Assembly (NCBI RefSeq): GCF_000293805.1
Contig: NZ_AMBZ01000006.1
Location: 411,345-475,344, forward strand
Length of the DNA: 64,000 nucleotides
Direction of reading: 5' to 3'
Source: Paenibacillus alvei DSM 29
Lineage (GTDB): Bacteria; Bacillota; Bacilli; Paenibacillales; Paenibacillaceae
In this document: piece by piece, positions 37,022-45,714 of the stretch
Numbering within the stretch: position 1 is the stretch's first letter
Layout: each line of letters opens with the position of its first letter
Translations under genes and position numbers: made by a program
The notes under the pieces: generated by a model
Database searches by the model: none
What the model saw: only the letters and a program-made list of their open reading frames with translations
What the model was told of the DNA's origin: nothing

Positions 37022-37052
37022 AAGCATCCATTCAGCGGATGCTTCTTTTTTA
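37022..37052 (+). terminator. Terminator of the DUF485-actP operon
   Basis: AAGCATCC (37022-37029) and GGATGCTT (37037-37044) form an 8-base stem followed by CTTTTTTACG. Confidence 0.9.
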
Positions 37053-37278
37053 CGTATGTCTTTCTTACCGATGCAATATTGAAACAAGATGTTGCATCTG
37101 CGACGCGAGCCCACTCGTCATGATAGCCAGAATACCTATTCCTAATGATTAATGAACCGCAACCGCTAATCAAAACGTTTACTTCTTATTTAGCTCCCCC
37201 TATGATATATCTACAGGATAGATTTCTAGTTAGATACACATTCGTGCTGGTTCAAAGTGAAGGAGGAGATCTGTAGCA

Positions 37279-37788
37279 ATGAACGTAATCGTAACGAAAT
37301 ATAATGATGACTGGAACCGTATGTTCGAAGATGAAGCTCGAAAGATAAAAACGATTTTCGGAGATGAGTTGACCGACATCCATCACATTGGCAGCACTTC
37401 TGTTTTTGGATTACAGGCTAAACCGATTATCGACCTGATGCCGGTTGCAAAGGACATTGGAAAAATCGATGCTTTCAACGAGCAAATGACAGAACTAGGC
37501 TATGAATGTATGGGCGAATTCGGCATGGAAGGACGAAGATATTTCCGAAAGGGCGGGGAACATCGGACACATCATGTACACGTTTTTCAAGCAGATAACA
37601 AGGAAGATATTCAACGTCATTTGGCTGTAAGGGATTATTTGCGCGCACATCCTCAGGAAGCTGAGCAGTACGGCAACTTGAAGGAAAAGCTGACAAGTCA
37701 ACATCCGAATGATATTGAAGCATATATGGATGGAAAGGATTCGTTTGTGAAGAACCTCGAAAAGAAAGCATTGGATTGGCTTGGTTAA
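37279..37788 (+). CDS. GrpB-family (UPF0157) protein
   Basis: 169 residues, full length. The family core is TKYNDDWNRMFEDEARKIKTIFGD...DIHHIGSTSVFGLQAKPIIDLMPVAKD, then LGYECMGEFGMEGRRYFRKGGEHRTHHVHVFQ and AVRDYLRAHPQEAEQYGNLKEKLTSQHPNDIEAYMDGKDSFV. The GSTS...KPIID stretch belongs to the nucleotidyltransferase fold. The function is not established; the domain is sometimes fused to dephospho-CoA kinase. A broken paralogue lies at 10276. AGGAGG is twelve bases upstream, and a terminator follows at 37872. Confidence 0.9.
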   Translation: MNVIVTKYNDDWNRMFEDEARKIKTIFGDELTDIHHIGSTSVFGLQAKPIIDLMPVAKDIGKIDAFNEQMTELGYECMGEFGMEGRRYFRKGGEHRTHHVHVFQADNKEDIQRHLAVRDYLRAHPQEAEQYGNLKEKLTSQHPNDIEAYMDGKDSFVKNLEKKALDWLG

Positions 37789-37871
37789 AGCACTAGTATA
37801 TAGTGGATAGAAAAAAGTAATTCCCCATATTCTTATCCGCTCCCTCACTATTACTCTGATTAAAACACAAA

Positions 37872-37896
37872 TGACCCACAAGCGGGTCACTTTTTT
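37872..37896 (+). terminator. Terminator after the GrpB gene
   Basis: TGACCC (37872-37877) and GGGTCA (37884-37889) with six T after CA. The sequence GGGTCA recurs at 37914, so alternative pairing is possible. Confidence 0.75.
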
Positions 37897-37973
37897 CAAA
37901 GTGTCCTTCTTATGGGTCACAGTTCAACGTATCTATACGGTGATACACTGACTCACTGCTTCCCAAGGATTGC

Positions 37974-39266
37974 TTACCTTTGTCTCACCGCAAAGAATGT
38001 CGGATCCGCGTGCGCAAGTGCATGGGACATCATTCCTCGCAGGAAAAGTCCGTGGCCGTGGTAGCCACCGAGGTGGTATTCGTCGTCTTGCCATCCTCGT
38101 ACCTGATTCCCGATGATCTCCCGACCATTTTTACCTTCATTTTCGAGATAATAACGGAAAAACGATATGGGCAGACACATGAGGCCGAACCGTCCATCCG
38201 AGGCGTAAGTCTCCGATGCAACCCCTCTCTTCTCGCCTGGCTTTTTTTTCGCATCTGCATCGAACCAGGAAACGTCCTCTAAGTTCACGTTGACGGTCTC
38301 ACTCCAGCGGTTTCCTCTGGGTATCGGATTATTTAGGCAGTGGTTATAGTGGCTCCGGTAGGCCGTGTACACGTAGGCTCGCGCCTTCCTGTTGACGGTT
38401 GCCCACTGCCGAGCGCCCTCCCACAGCCGGGCCAATTGGGGAAGCCTTTGCTGTTCGGTGTCGCCAAGGTTAATGTCGAACGCGTTGAGCTGTATGAGAT
38501 GCTGGGTGAAGAACGGCTTCGCGCTGAACTGGGCCATCAACTCGACGAGCCGATTTCCGCTGCGGCTGTATCCCGACACCATGACATGCCCGATTGTGTC
38601 GAATCTCGGCTTGTCTGGTGCGTTCAGCAGCGTCAACAGCGAGCGGTAGACATCGTTGAGCGTGCCGAGCATGCCGTCTGGTGTGATCATGTCAGCGAAA
38701 TTTCCGGCGTGATCGGCGACGGGGACAACATAAGCAAGATTGGGTTCACGACGAGTGACGGCCATGACATGATGAGCGATGCTTTTGAAGTCGGAGCACA
38801 AATATCGGATCCCGAGCCTCACGTAGTACGGCACTCCGTCTGCCGGCAGCTTACCTGTCCAGTATGGACGCGTACCTTTGTACTCTTTCTCGTAGGTCGG
38901 CGGATGAAAGAGTACATGGAAGTTGAGCGGGGCGAGTAGAGTCCCGTTGCTAATCCGGTTGACCAAGGTGGTCGGCATCCATACGAAGAACAGCCGCGTC
39001 GTGCCGGAGTCACGTTCCAACACGAACGCACGCCCGGCGATGTCTTTCCTGTTTCCATCACTGATTCCGGCGGAGCTGAATGGTACGGGCTGATAGCTGA
39101 AACCGTCGGAAGCTCGCTTGTCGAGGATCGTCCACCCGAACTTTCGTAAGTTGGCGCCGGGGAGGAGCGCATCAGGATCTTGCTCTACTTCCCCGGACGA
39201 TCCGCGTCGGAACAACCCAACGGGATAAAGGTCGAAGACCGTGCGGCTAACATCCTTCATCACCAT
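37974..39266 (-). CDS. Unassigned protein, possibly alpha/beta-hydrolase-like, second gene of a GC-rich pair
   Basis: 431 residues from ATG 39266. This start is two bases after the stop of the large upstream gene and has no site of its own, so coupled translation is likely; a longer form from 39338 would overlap it. The segment HVMVSGYSRSGNRLVELMAQF resembles a nucleophile elbow (GYSRS rather than GxSxG). FVWMPTTLVN, RSHYNHCLNN and a C-terminal HLGGYHGHGLF supply candidate acid and His residues. No signal peptide or membrane helix is visible. GC content and codon use (many CCG, GTC, CTG, CGG) differ sharply from the flanks, implying transfer from a higher-GC donor. Confidence 0.65.
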   Translation of the reverse strand: MVMKDVSRTVFDLYPVGLFRRGSSGEVEQDPDALLPGANLRKFGWTILDKRASDGFSYQPVPFSSAGISDGNRKDIAGRAFVLERDSGTTRLFFVWMPTTLVNRISNGTLLAPLNFHVLFHPPTYEKEYKGTRPYWTGKLPADGVPYYVRLGIRYLCSDFKSIAHHVMAVTRREPNLAYVVPVADHAGNFADMITPDGMLGTLNDVYRSLLTLLNAPDKPRFDTIGHVMVSGYSRSGNRLVELMAQFSAKPFFTQHLIQLNAFDINLGDTEQQRLPQLARLWEGARQWATVNRKARAYVYTAYRSHYNHCLNNPIPRGNRWSETVNVNLEDVSWFDADAKKKPGEKRGVASETYASDGRFGLMCLPISFFRYYLENEGKNGREIIGNQVRGWQDDEYHLGGYHGHGLFLRGMMSHALAHADPTFFAVRQR

Positions 39267-39268
39267 CG

Positions 39269-41896
39269 CTACGAGATGGTAGCGAGGTTCGAGGTGACAG
39301 CAATGTCTGTACCAGACGTCGGGGTGTATTCGTTCCACTCCGCGATGAGCGCGCCCTTCTCGCCGGGCTGCAGAATCGGCACAGGAGCTTGTGTGCCTCT
39401 ATGAGCGAATGTCACCTTTGCGACGGTGATGGTCGTCGCGTTAGGTATAGCGATGATCGTTTGCGCCTCCTGGATATGCTGTTCATCCTCCACGTCGATG
39501 ACGACCGGTAGGCCGACAACGAACCCGGAGCTGTCGGCAACCTTGATGTTCACGGGATTGCTGCTCGGCGTGATGTCCATTGTCGACGTCGTGAAGACAG
39601 CGTCTTGGAGGTGTACTGCCGCTCTTCCAGGATTCGCTGGCGGGATGCCCGGATAGTTGCGGTCGTCGTATGCTGCGATCTCCCTAGCAATGCTCAGGTA
39701 TGGTGCTGGGATGGGCGCACCGATGGAACCCCCTTCGGCGTACCGCATCCACCGCTCTTCCCAGCCCTTACGCACTGTGAGAACGACCCGTGCGCTGCCG
39801 GCTCGCAGGAACGCTTGCCTGGTTGGATCCGAATGGCGGAGCTGACGGATGAACGGCCAACTTGGCGGGACGTCCCAGAAATACGAGTACAGGAACGTTA
39901 CCACGTTCTCCCACTCGATCGCCTGGTTAATGAACCGGATGACGTCCTCATGCTGTCGAACCAGCGTCCATTGCTCAGGGGTCAGCCCGAGGCTCGGCTG
40001 GTCGAAGCCAATACCGTGTTGAAGGTCGACATTTGCCGCCATGAAGGCAGCCAGAACGTTGGCTGGCATAAAGTCAAAGTCAGTGCCGAGGATGAACTTC
40101 AGCACACACTTCATGATCTCGTCGCTTTCCTCACGCCGCAACGTCAGAGTGTCGACGTTTGCCAGCTTCTCCTCGATGGCGGCAATGCTTGCTGCTATTT
40201 CCTGCTGTTGGGCGAAGTGCTTGGTCTGCGCGGCGTCATACAGGGCGTTCCAGACGTCAGTCCGCCATTGCTCGATGGCCTCCGGTGTCAGCTCCAAATG
40301 CACGGTGAGACGGCACAGTACTTGCTCTGAGTGGTGGAAAAAGAAGGTGACCTTATGGTGACCGGTGTAGCCCTGCATGAAGGGCACCCCCGAGGAAACC
40401 GACATGATCTTGTGATCTCGAATGATCAACGCCTCGGTTTTGCCCTGCCATCCTGGTTCGATGTGGGAGCCGATGACGTCGAAGTTCATCTTGTCGTCGG
40501 AGTCATCCTTTCCTATCTGGGCGTCCAGTCTGATCTCCCGTATACGTGTGCCGCCGGGAACGTCGAATTCAGCGTCGAGGAACCACCATCCGCCGTTGGT
40601 GTTATCGCGCGCGGTCGGCGTCAACGGAGTCGGTTCCGCGGGATACGCTTTGACCGAGACGCCTTGACGCTCAGCGAGCCACTGGTATTTCGGGATGCCG
40701 TTGGGGTCGGGAATGCCGTCCTGATTTACACGATCCGTCGTAATATCAGAGCGCTTCACGTTGAACGTGAACGGCCCCTGCTGCGCCCTCAGCAATTCAA
40801 GCTCTGCGTATGCGCGCCGCATTGCCGCGCCCGGTTCAGGGACGACGATATCGTACGTCAGCCGCAGCCCGTATCGGTACAGCCTGACCCGCCACTTCCT
40901 CATCAGGCTGAAGTAGTCAATCCGTATTGGGTTGACGTTGTTCGTGTTTTTAAGCATGCGTGTCGAGGTCTGGGACGTTCCTGTTTCCGTGGTCGTCGAT
41001 ATGGTGACCTTGTGTTCACGCCTCGACCGTGCCGATGCCTTCATAGTAGTGGTCCGAGCGTGTTTGATGCTTTCGCTGGCAGACACCGACTCCGACCCTT
41101 GCGCTGTGAAGCCGGTTGTGCTCGAACCCGAGATGATGGGAATGCCGCCCTGGACCGTTCCCGTGATATTGAACTGGTTGGAGTGCTGGCTCTGCGACGA
41201 CGTCGACTGGGAAAGATCGGTGTTGTCCGTCACTCCTGTTTCGCTGATCTCTTCCAGCGAGTCAGTGACGATCGTCGTGAACTCTTTCGATGTGACGGAC
41301 CATTCTTTGTACGTGACCGCGGTCTCCTCTCCTGGGGCAAGCGGAATAGTTGACACGAGTTCACCGCGCTGGATCCCTACGGGAACCATCTCGATTCGTT
41401 CAAGGTTGAGCATTCCTATCGGTGGCGTCGCGGTACCGGTTGTGAGAGCGCGCAGGGCAACGGCGGCGGAGTTTAGCGCCTGGGCGGATCGGCCGATCTC
41501 GGTGGGGGAGTCCGCCTCTACCTTCCTCATGTGCTTGGTGCGCTTAACGATAAGGGCCTCGGCAAACGCCGCCAGTTCACATCCGGGAATTCGCGAGATC
41601 GCCGTGAGATCCGGGCGTAGTAAGGACACCAACGGATCCTCGAACGCCTTCAGAAGCTCTAGCGTCTCAATGGAGACATGCGCCGTGTCTCCATCGTGCT
41701 GATCGATGTTCCCCAGTCGGTCACGAACATCATCGGTATCCCCAGGAGCCAAGGCCAGTTGTCGAATTGCGCCCAATTTGACGATTCCGCCCACAGGCTC
41801 GTCGCCGACCGCAGGAACGTTTACTGGCACGAGCGTTCCTTTGAGAATCTCTCTGGCCGAGTTGTCGAGAACCGGCGCAGATTCCGCTACATCCAT
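39269..41896 (-). CDS. Large 875-residue protein of unknown function, GC-rich transferred gene
   Basis: ATG 41896 has an AAGGAGTGG site eight bases ahead in host-like AT-rich sequence, while the coding region is markedly GC-rich. Domains that can be seen: an N-terminal mixed region; a conserved stretch LAPGEETAVTYKEWSVTSKEF near residue 210; a Ser/Thr/Gln-rich segment of about 80 residues (DLSQSTSSQSQHSNQFN, ESVSASESIKHARTTT); a central part with NPIRIDYFSLMRKWRVRLYR; a strand-rich domain with PGGTRIREIRLDAQIG; a helical segment near residues 570-640 (IAASIAAIEEKLANVDTLTLRREE); and a strand-rich C terminus. No signal peptide or membrane helix. I recognise no family; a structural or surface role is only a guess. 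Confidence 0.7.
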   Translation of the reverse strand: MDVAESAPVLDNSAREILKGTLVPVNVPAVGDEPVGGIVKLGAIRQLALAPGDTDDVRDRLGNIDQHDGDTAHVSIETLELLKAFEDPLVSLLRPDLTAISRIPGCELAAFAEALIVKRTKHMRKVEADSPTEIGRSAQALNSAAVALRALTTGTATPPIGMLNLERIEMVPVGIQRGELVSTIPLAPGEETAVTYKEWSVTSKEFTTIVTDSLEEISETGVTDNTDLSQSTSSQSQHSNQFNITGTVQGGIPIISGSSTTGFTAQGSESVSASESIKHARTTTMKASARSRREHKVTISTTTETGTSQTSTRMLKNTNNVNPIRIDYFSLMRKWRVRLYRYGLRLTYDIVVPEPGAAMRRAYAELELLRAQQGPFTFNVKRSDITTDRVNQDGIPDPNGIPKYQWLAERQGVSVKAYPAEPTPLTPTARDNTNGGWWFLDAEFDVPGGTRIREIRLDAQIGKDDSDDKMNFDVIGSHIEPGWQGKTEALIIRDHKIMSVSSGVPFMQGYTGHHKVTFFFHHSEQVLCRLTVHLELTPEAIEQWRTDVWNALYDAAQTKHFAQQQEIAASIAAIEEKLANVDTLTLRREESDEIMKCVLKFILGTDFDFMPANVLAAFMAANVDLQHGIGFDQPSLGLTPEQWTLVRQHEDVIRFINQAIEWENVVTFLYSYFWDVPPSWPFIRQLRHSDPTRQAFLRAGSARVVLTVRKGWEERWMRYAEGGSIGAPIPAPYLSIAREIAAYDDRNYPGIPPANPGRAAVHLQDAVFTTSTMDITPSSNPVNIKVADSSGFVVGLPVVIDVEDEQHIQEAQTIIAIPNATTITVAKVTFAHRGTQAPVPILQPGEKGALIAEWNEYTPTSGTDIAVTSNLATIS

Positions 41897-42734
41897 AAAA
41901 ATCCACTCCTTATTTTTTATTATCTAGTAGTATTTCCATTAATACTATTTTTATGTCGTACGATAATCAGGCGAAAGGGTGACCTTCCTTCGAGACTTAG
42001 ATTTGCACCTGAAGGAACTAGTTCTCCTGACTGGGGAATGGGGTACCCGCCAAAGAGGCGGGTCATTGCACGAGAATTGCAGTGGGAACCCGTTTTTTGA
42101 ACGGAGAGGCTGGAAATGGGTGAAATTAAAATGATTATTGATGGAGCTCAAGATGTACGGAAAGTGGATTGATTTAAAGGATGCTTCGCCTTGATGGAAT
42201 TTAAATGGAAGACGAACAGAATAGTATTAAATGAATTATAGAGCCAACCAAAATGACCTCGCCGGAATAGGTTCTAGGGTTGCATTATATTTAAGTGTTG
42301 ATCTACAATCCCCCCACCGTTATTCAGGTGTAGAAATGCGGTTTGCTTTTAAGGATTATAAAATTCTATTCATATAGAGCAATTCTGATATTAGAATCGA
42401 TTTAAGGAGGAATTTCATTTACTGTCAAAAAACATTTTATGAGCTTCAAGAAATATTAATACGGCTACTCTTTTCTAATTTTATATCACAAAGGATAGTC
42501 AAAAATCTTTGTTGCTACGTGCCTCGCTTTAATTTTGGTTCATTTGCTGACGCTTCGTTCCCTAATTGCGCATTACAATTTTGCATTATCGACCGATCAA
42601 AATCATTACACGTAGATAAAAAAGAACTCCCCTTAGGCTTTTACCTATTGAAGAGTTCAAAACAATTTATATCATGCCCATATACATAAAATAGAGAGAT
42701 AGAGTGCCCATACCATTCATTAGACCGATTCCGG
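41897..42734. other. Gene-poor spacer between the GC-rich pair and the eut locus
   Basis: No credible gene. It holds the leader of the 875-residue gene, a hairpin ACCCGCC/GGCGGGT (42045-42063) not followed by a T-run, and a 22-codon frame at about 42102-42170 (MGEIKMIIDGAQDVRKVD) too short to judge. From about 42412 a 90-codon stretch lacks stops but has no start codon. The eutH terminator ends the region. Confidence 0.5.
42618..42658 (-). terminator. Terminator at the end of the eut operon
   Basis: On the minus strand GAACTC and GAGTTC enclose an inner TAGG/CCTA stem, followed by TTTTTTA. It lies about 77 bases past the eutH stop. Confidence 0.82.
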
Positions 42735-43835
42735 CTATTCTTCCTTCAGATCCGGTTCAGGTGCTAATTTTTTAGCTAAGAACATAGCCACGATAACCGC
42801 TGTAATCCCGCCGACAAGCTTGCCGACGATCATTGGGAAGATCATTTCTTTTGCGACCCCAGCCGTAAAGCCGAGGTGATCGCCGAATACGAATGCGGCA
42901 GAGACGGCGAATGCAACGTTGATAACCTTGCCTCGCACATCCATGTCCTTCATCATACCGAACATCGGGATAACGTTGGCCAGCGTCGCTACCAGACCTG
43001 CTGCTGCAATCTCGTTCATCCCAAGCATTTTGCCCAGCTTCATAAGAGGCTTGTTGAATACCTTCGTAATAACGAATACCATCGCAAAAGCACCAGCCAA
43101 AACAATGGAAATGTCGCCAACGATCTTAATTCCTTCTTCAATCGGTGCAAGTCCCGGAATGATTGTAATATCCGTCAACTGCTGCGTGATGCCAGCCGCA
43201 AGACCAAGCGTTGCAACAATGACGATGAACTGACCGAAAATCGTGAAGCCCTTGATCATCCCGTTCGGGAATTTCCACAATCCCAACACAATCAGTACGG
43301 CGAACAGGATGATAGGAACTAGGTTGGACAAGATCATTGAGAGCGAATAACCTGCCACCAAGCCGCCGATTAAGCAGCCAAGCGGAATCGTTACAATACC
43401 AGCCAATACGCCAGTAGCCAAATACTTCTGGTCTTCCTTCTTAATAATGCCAAGTGCGACTGGGATGATGAATACGATTGTAGGTCCAAGCATCGCCCCT
43501 AAAATCGTACCCGCGAACAATCCCGCTTCCGGCGTTTGCGCCAATTCCTGCGCGAGTGAGAACCCGCCCATATCGTTGGCTAACAGCGTCGTTGCAAACA
43601 TGGCCGGGTCTGCGCCGAGCGCGCTGTACAGCGGCACAACGACCGGACTGAGTACCTTGGCCAATACTGGGGACAGCGAAATAATTCCGACCATCGCCAG
43701 CGTAAGCGACCCCATAGCCATAATCCCCTCATCGAACTGGTGCCCCAATCCGAACTTGTACCCAATGCATTTGTCGATTGCTCCGAGAATCATGAAGATG
43801 ACCATGCCGTATATGATGATTTCATTAATCTCCAC
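42735..43835 (-). CDS. eutH: Ethanolamine permease EutH
   Basis: 366 residues with about ten hydrophobic helices and no other domain, the EutH length. Opening EINEIIIYGMVIFMILGAIDKCIGYKFGLGHQFDEGIMAMG is strongly conserved in EutH, as are NDMGGFSLAQELAQ and AFVFGDHLGFTAG. EutH admits ethanolamine, mainly important at low pH or low concentration, since neutral ethanolamine also diffuses. It is the last gene of the minus-strand eut cluster and is separated from the preceding shell gene by a repeat-like spacer. The start ATG 43835 lies behind GGAGG. Confidence 0.95.
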   Translation of the reverse strand: MEINEIIIYGMVIFMILGAIDKCIGYKFGLGHQFDEGIMAMGSLTLAMVGIISLSPVLAKVLSPVVVPLYSALGADPAMFATTLLANDMGGFSLAQELAQTPEAGLFAGTILGAMLGPTIVFIIPVALGIIKKEDQKYLATGVLAGIVTIPLGCLIGGLVAGYSLSMILSNLVPIILFAVLIVLGLWKFPNGMIKGFTIFGQFIVIVATLGLAAGITQQLTDITIIPGLAPIEEGIKIVGDISIVLAGAFAMVFVITKVFNKPLMKLGKMLGMNEIAAAGLVATLANVIPMFGMMKDMDVRGKVINVAFAVSAAFVFGDHLGFTAGVAKEMIFPMIVGKLVGGITAVIVAMFLAKKLAPEPDLKEE

Positions 43836-43859
43836 GAACGTGTTCCTCCATTCTTACCT

Positions 43860-44128
43860 AAGATCAAAAGCGTATTTTTCAATCACGTTTAAAAAGATCG
43901 GTTGTCAGCACCGAGAAGGTTGCGGGAACTCGAAGCCTATGCTTTCGTAGCGAGTTTTGCGTTGCAAAACTTGTAAGGAGCAGCGCAGTGTAGGCAAAAC
44001 TACATGAGCAGCTAAAATGTTTCCAAAGGAAACATACTTCGGAAGCATATGCTATTCGAGAGTGAACGCAAGATTCGATGCCGAGTTGCTTTCAATTTTA
44101 CTTCGTGATCAAAAGCGAGCTTTTTAAA
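43860..44128. repeat. Repeat-like element between eutH and the PduT-like gene
   Basis: The non-coding spacer begins and ends with near-identical words, GATCAAAAGCG (43862-43872 and 44107-44117), in the same orientation, each followed by a T-run and AAA. Inside are two perfect stem-loops, AGTTTTGC-gtt-GCAAAACT (43953-43971) and ATGTTTCC-aaa-GGAAACAT (44017-44035), and the block GTTGTCAGCACCGAGAAGG. This has the look of a dispersed intergenic repeat; I recall similar repeats in Paenibacillus but could not search. It may affect mRNA stability between two eut genes. Confidence 0.5.
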
Positions 44129-44132
44129 CTAC

Positions 44133-44678
44133 CTATCGGAAGTGTTGTTTGAGTTCTTCAGAAGGAGAAGGAATTACGGAATAATGAATCATCCGCTTTT
44201 GATCCATGGAGGATACGAACACCTTCATCCCCTGCTCGACATCGCTGACACTTCCCGTGAATGCGGCGAGGAACTTACCGCCGATCGCCATGCCGAGATT
44301 CATTTTTTTCACTCGAATATCACATTGCTTTACTGCCTCATTCAGTGCGAAAATGCCGGAAGACACCGTAGACGTCTCCACGATTCCAAGCGCGTCCACA
44401 GGAATTGAGCCATTGCTTCGCTTCAATCCCTCCACAATATCGGAATGAACGCCTAGCAGCTCGAAGTCGCTGATTCGGAAGTCTCCCGCTTCCTCCCGCG
44501 CTGATTCCATCGCGGCTTGAACATCTGCGGTATCCCCACTCATCATAATGAGGAACTTGCCTGGACAAATCGGCTTCATATGATGCACACTGACGGGAGA
44601 TGTCTTCAGCATGCGGTCAGCCGTTTCGTAGCCTTTGCTTATGCTTCGCAGCTCAATAACACCGATTGCACTAGTCAT
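44133..44678 (-). CDS. Tandem-BMC shell protein of PduT type with a pore cysteine
   Basis: 181 residues comprising two BMC domains (about residues 4-90 and 95-175), hence a trimer-forming BMC-T protein. The first domain has KPICPGKFLIMMSGDTADV, with Cys38 in CPGKF exactly where PduT carries the cysteine that binds a [4Fe-4S] cluster at the pore. The second domain has VDALGIVETSTVSSGIFALNEAV and IGGKFLAAFTGSVSDVEQGM. In Pdu compartments the cluster is thought to move electrons across the shell. In a eut locus this is an extra, redox-type shell tile beside EutL. It overlaps the end of eutN by 8 bases. Confidence 0.85.
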   Translation of the reverse strand: MTSAIGVIELRSISKGYETADRMLKTSPVSVHHMKPICPGKFLIMMSGDTADVQAAMESAREEAGDFRISDFELLGVHSDIVEGLKRSNGSIPVDALGIVETSTVSSGIFALNEAVKQCDIRVKKMNLGMAIGGKFLAAFTGSVSDVEQGMKVFVSSMDQKRMIHYSVIPSPSEELKQHFR

Positions 44679-44946
44679 GGGACACCTCGATGGAATCGAC
44701 GATGCCGACTATGACTGCATCGACGGGGATGTCCGAATTGGCGAATGATGCCCGGGCAGCGCTTCCCGTCGTTACGAGCACAGTATCTCCGATGCCTGCT
44801 CCCGCGTTGTCTGCTGCGACGAAATAATCGCGTTGAACAGGTTCATCATGATTCGATAGAGGCTTGACCACTAGGAAGGTCAGACCATTCAGCTTGTTGT
44901 CCTTGCGAGTTGCCCACAGGCTTCCCGTAACTTGTCCCACGATCAT
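44671..44946 (-). CDS. eutN: Microcompartment vertex protein EutN
   Basis: 91 residues, the size of EutN/CcmL proteins that form pentamers at the corners of the shell. The start MIVGQVTGSLWATRKDNKLNGLTFLVV and the middle VAADNAGAGIGDTVLVTTGSAAR match family hallmarks, including the D-x-x-G-A-G-x-G-D segment at the pentamer axis. It is followed, with an 8-base overlap, by the PduT-like gene, and preceded 15 bases upstream by a eut-associated gene, all in one transcript. Confidence 0.95.
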   Translation of the reverse strand: MIVGQVTGSLWATRKDNKLNGLTFLVVKPLSNHDEPVQRDYFVAADNAGAGIGDTVLVTTGSAARASFANSDIPVDAVIVGIVDSIEVSHD

Positions 44947-44961
44947 AGCTTCACCCCGCCG

Positions 44962-45696
44962 TTATCTTCTGTGCACCTGCATTTTCTGCATACGCAAGTA
45001 GTCTTGAGCGAGCGGCGTTATAATGCTATGCCGATCAATCACGATCTCTTTGCCGTTATGCAGGCGATACTTCTTCAGTTCTGCTTCCGTAATCACTTTG
45101 CGATTCAGCACGAACTCTTGAGCATGTGGAGTACTTGGAGCGAATTCTACATGGGAATCTTCCTGTTTTTCCACTAGCTGTTGTTCAGCTTGAAGTCCTG
45201 ATCCTGCTTCCACATGGCTGTCCTCCAGACAGGCTGCCAGCAGATCATGTTCCTTCACCAAGCGAATGCCGTAAGCACGAAGCTTGTTTGCAAACTCATC
45301 ATACAGCTTGTACAAGAGTACAGGCGCTGTCGCCTTATATTTGCGGTACAGCAATCCTTCCTCGAGCGCAATCACTTCCCGCCCCTTGAGCAGCATCGTT
45401 AAGACAAAGCGCTCGCGCGGGCCAGCACTTAACCCGTTTGCGAGATTGGAAAGCAATTGCAGGCACAGCTTTGGAATGATCAGCACATCGCAATCTCTAA
45501 ACGATTCATCATAATAGAGAACATCATAGTAGGGCTTCAGTACATTCTCTAATTCCGGTACCGCTTCCACCGTTAGAAGAACCGCTCGTTTTTTTGCTGG
45601 AGCCGTTTCTTCCTGACGTTCTAGATTCAATCGCTTCATCACTTCTGCAGTAACAGCTTCAATGATTGCAGCTCGCTCTTGAGCTTCTATGTTCAT
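44962..45696 (-). CDS. Ethanolamine-utilization-associated protein of unknown role
   Basis: 244 residues. It starts with a helix IEAQERAAIIEAVTAEVMKRLN that looks like the short encapsulation peptides which target cargo to microcompartments, then a flavoprotein-like region (RAVLLTVEAVPELENVLKPYYDVLYYDE, DCDVLIIPKLCLQLLSNLANGL). It ends with RKVITEAELKKYRLHNGKEIVIDRHSIITPLAQDYLRM, similar to the N terminus of EutT. This fits the family recorded only as eut hypothetical protein (TIGR02536, from memory) in Firmicute eut operons. Function unknown. It sits between pduL and eutN. Confidence 0.75.
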   Translation of the reverse strand: MNIEAQERAAIIEAVTAEVMKRLNLERQEETAPAKKRAVLLTVEAVPELENVLKPYYDVLYYDESFRDCDVLIIPKLCLQLLSNLANGLSAGPRERFVLTMLLKGREVIALEEGLLYRKYKATAPVLLYKLYDEFANKLRAYGIRLVKEHDLLAACLEDSHVEAGSGLQAEQQLVEKQEDSHVEFAPSTPHAQEFVLNRKVITEAELKKYRLHNGKEIVIDRHSIITPLAQDYLRMQKMQVHRR

Positions 45697-45714
45697 TTTT
45701 TCACACTCCTAAAC

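Noticed and set aside
38340..38939. Plus-strand 199-codon frame opposite the hydrolase-like gene
   Set aside because: It is a shadow of the minus-strand gene with no ribosome binding site and a composition expected from antisense GC-rich codons.
40331..41702. Long plus-strand open frames (340 and 256 codons) opposite the 875-residue gene
   Set aside because: They arise from high GC on the opposite strand, have no ribosome binding sites, and give low-complexity Arg/Val/Ser-rich products unlike any family.
42412..42680. About 90 stop-free codons after an AAGGAGG sequence before the eut terminator
   Set aside because: There is no ATG, GTG or TTG start at the right distance, the product is not protein-like, and it runs over the eutH terminator.
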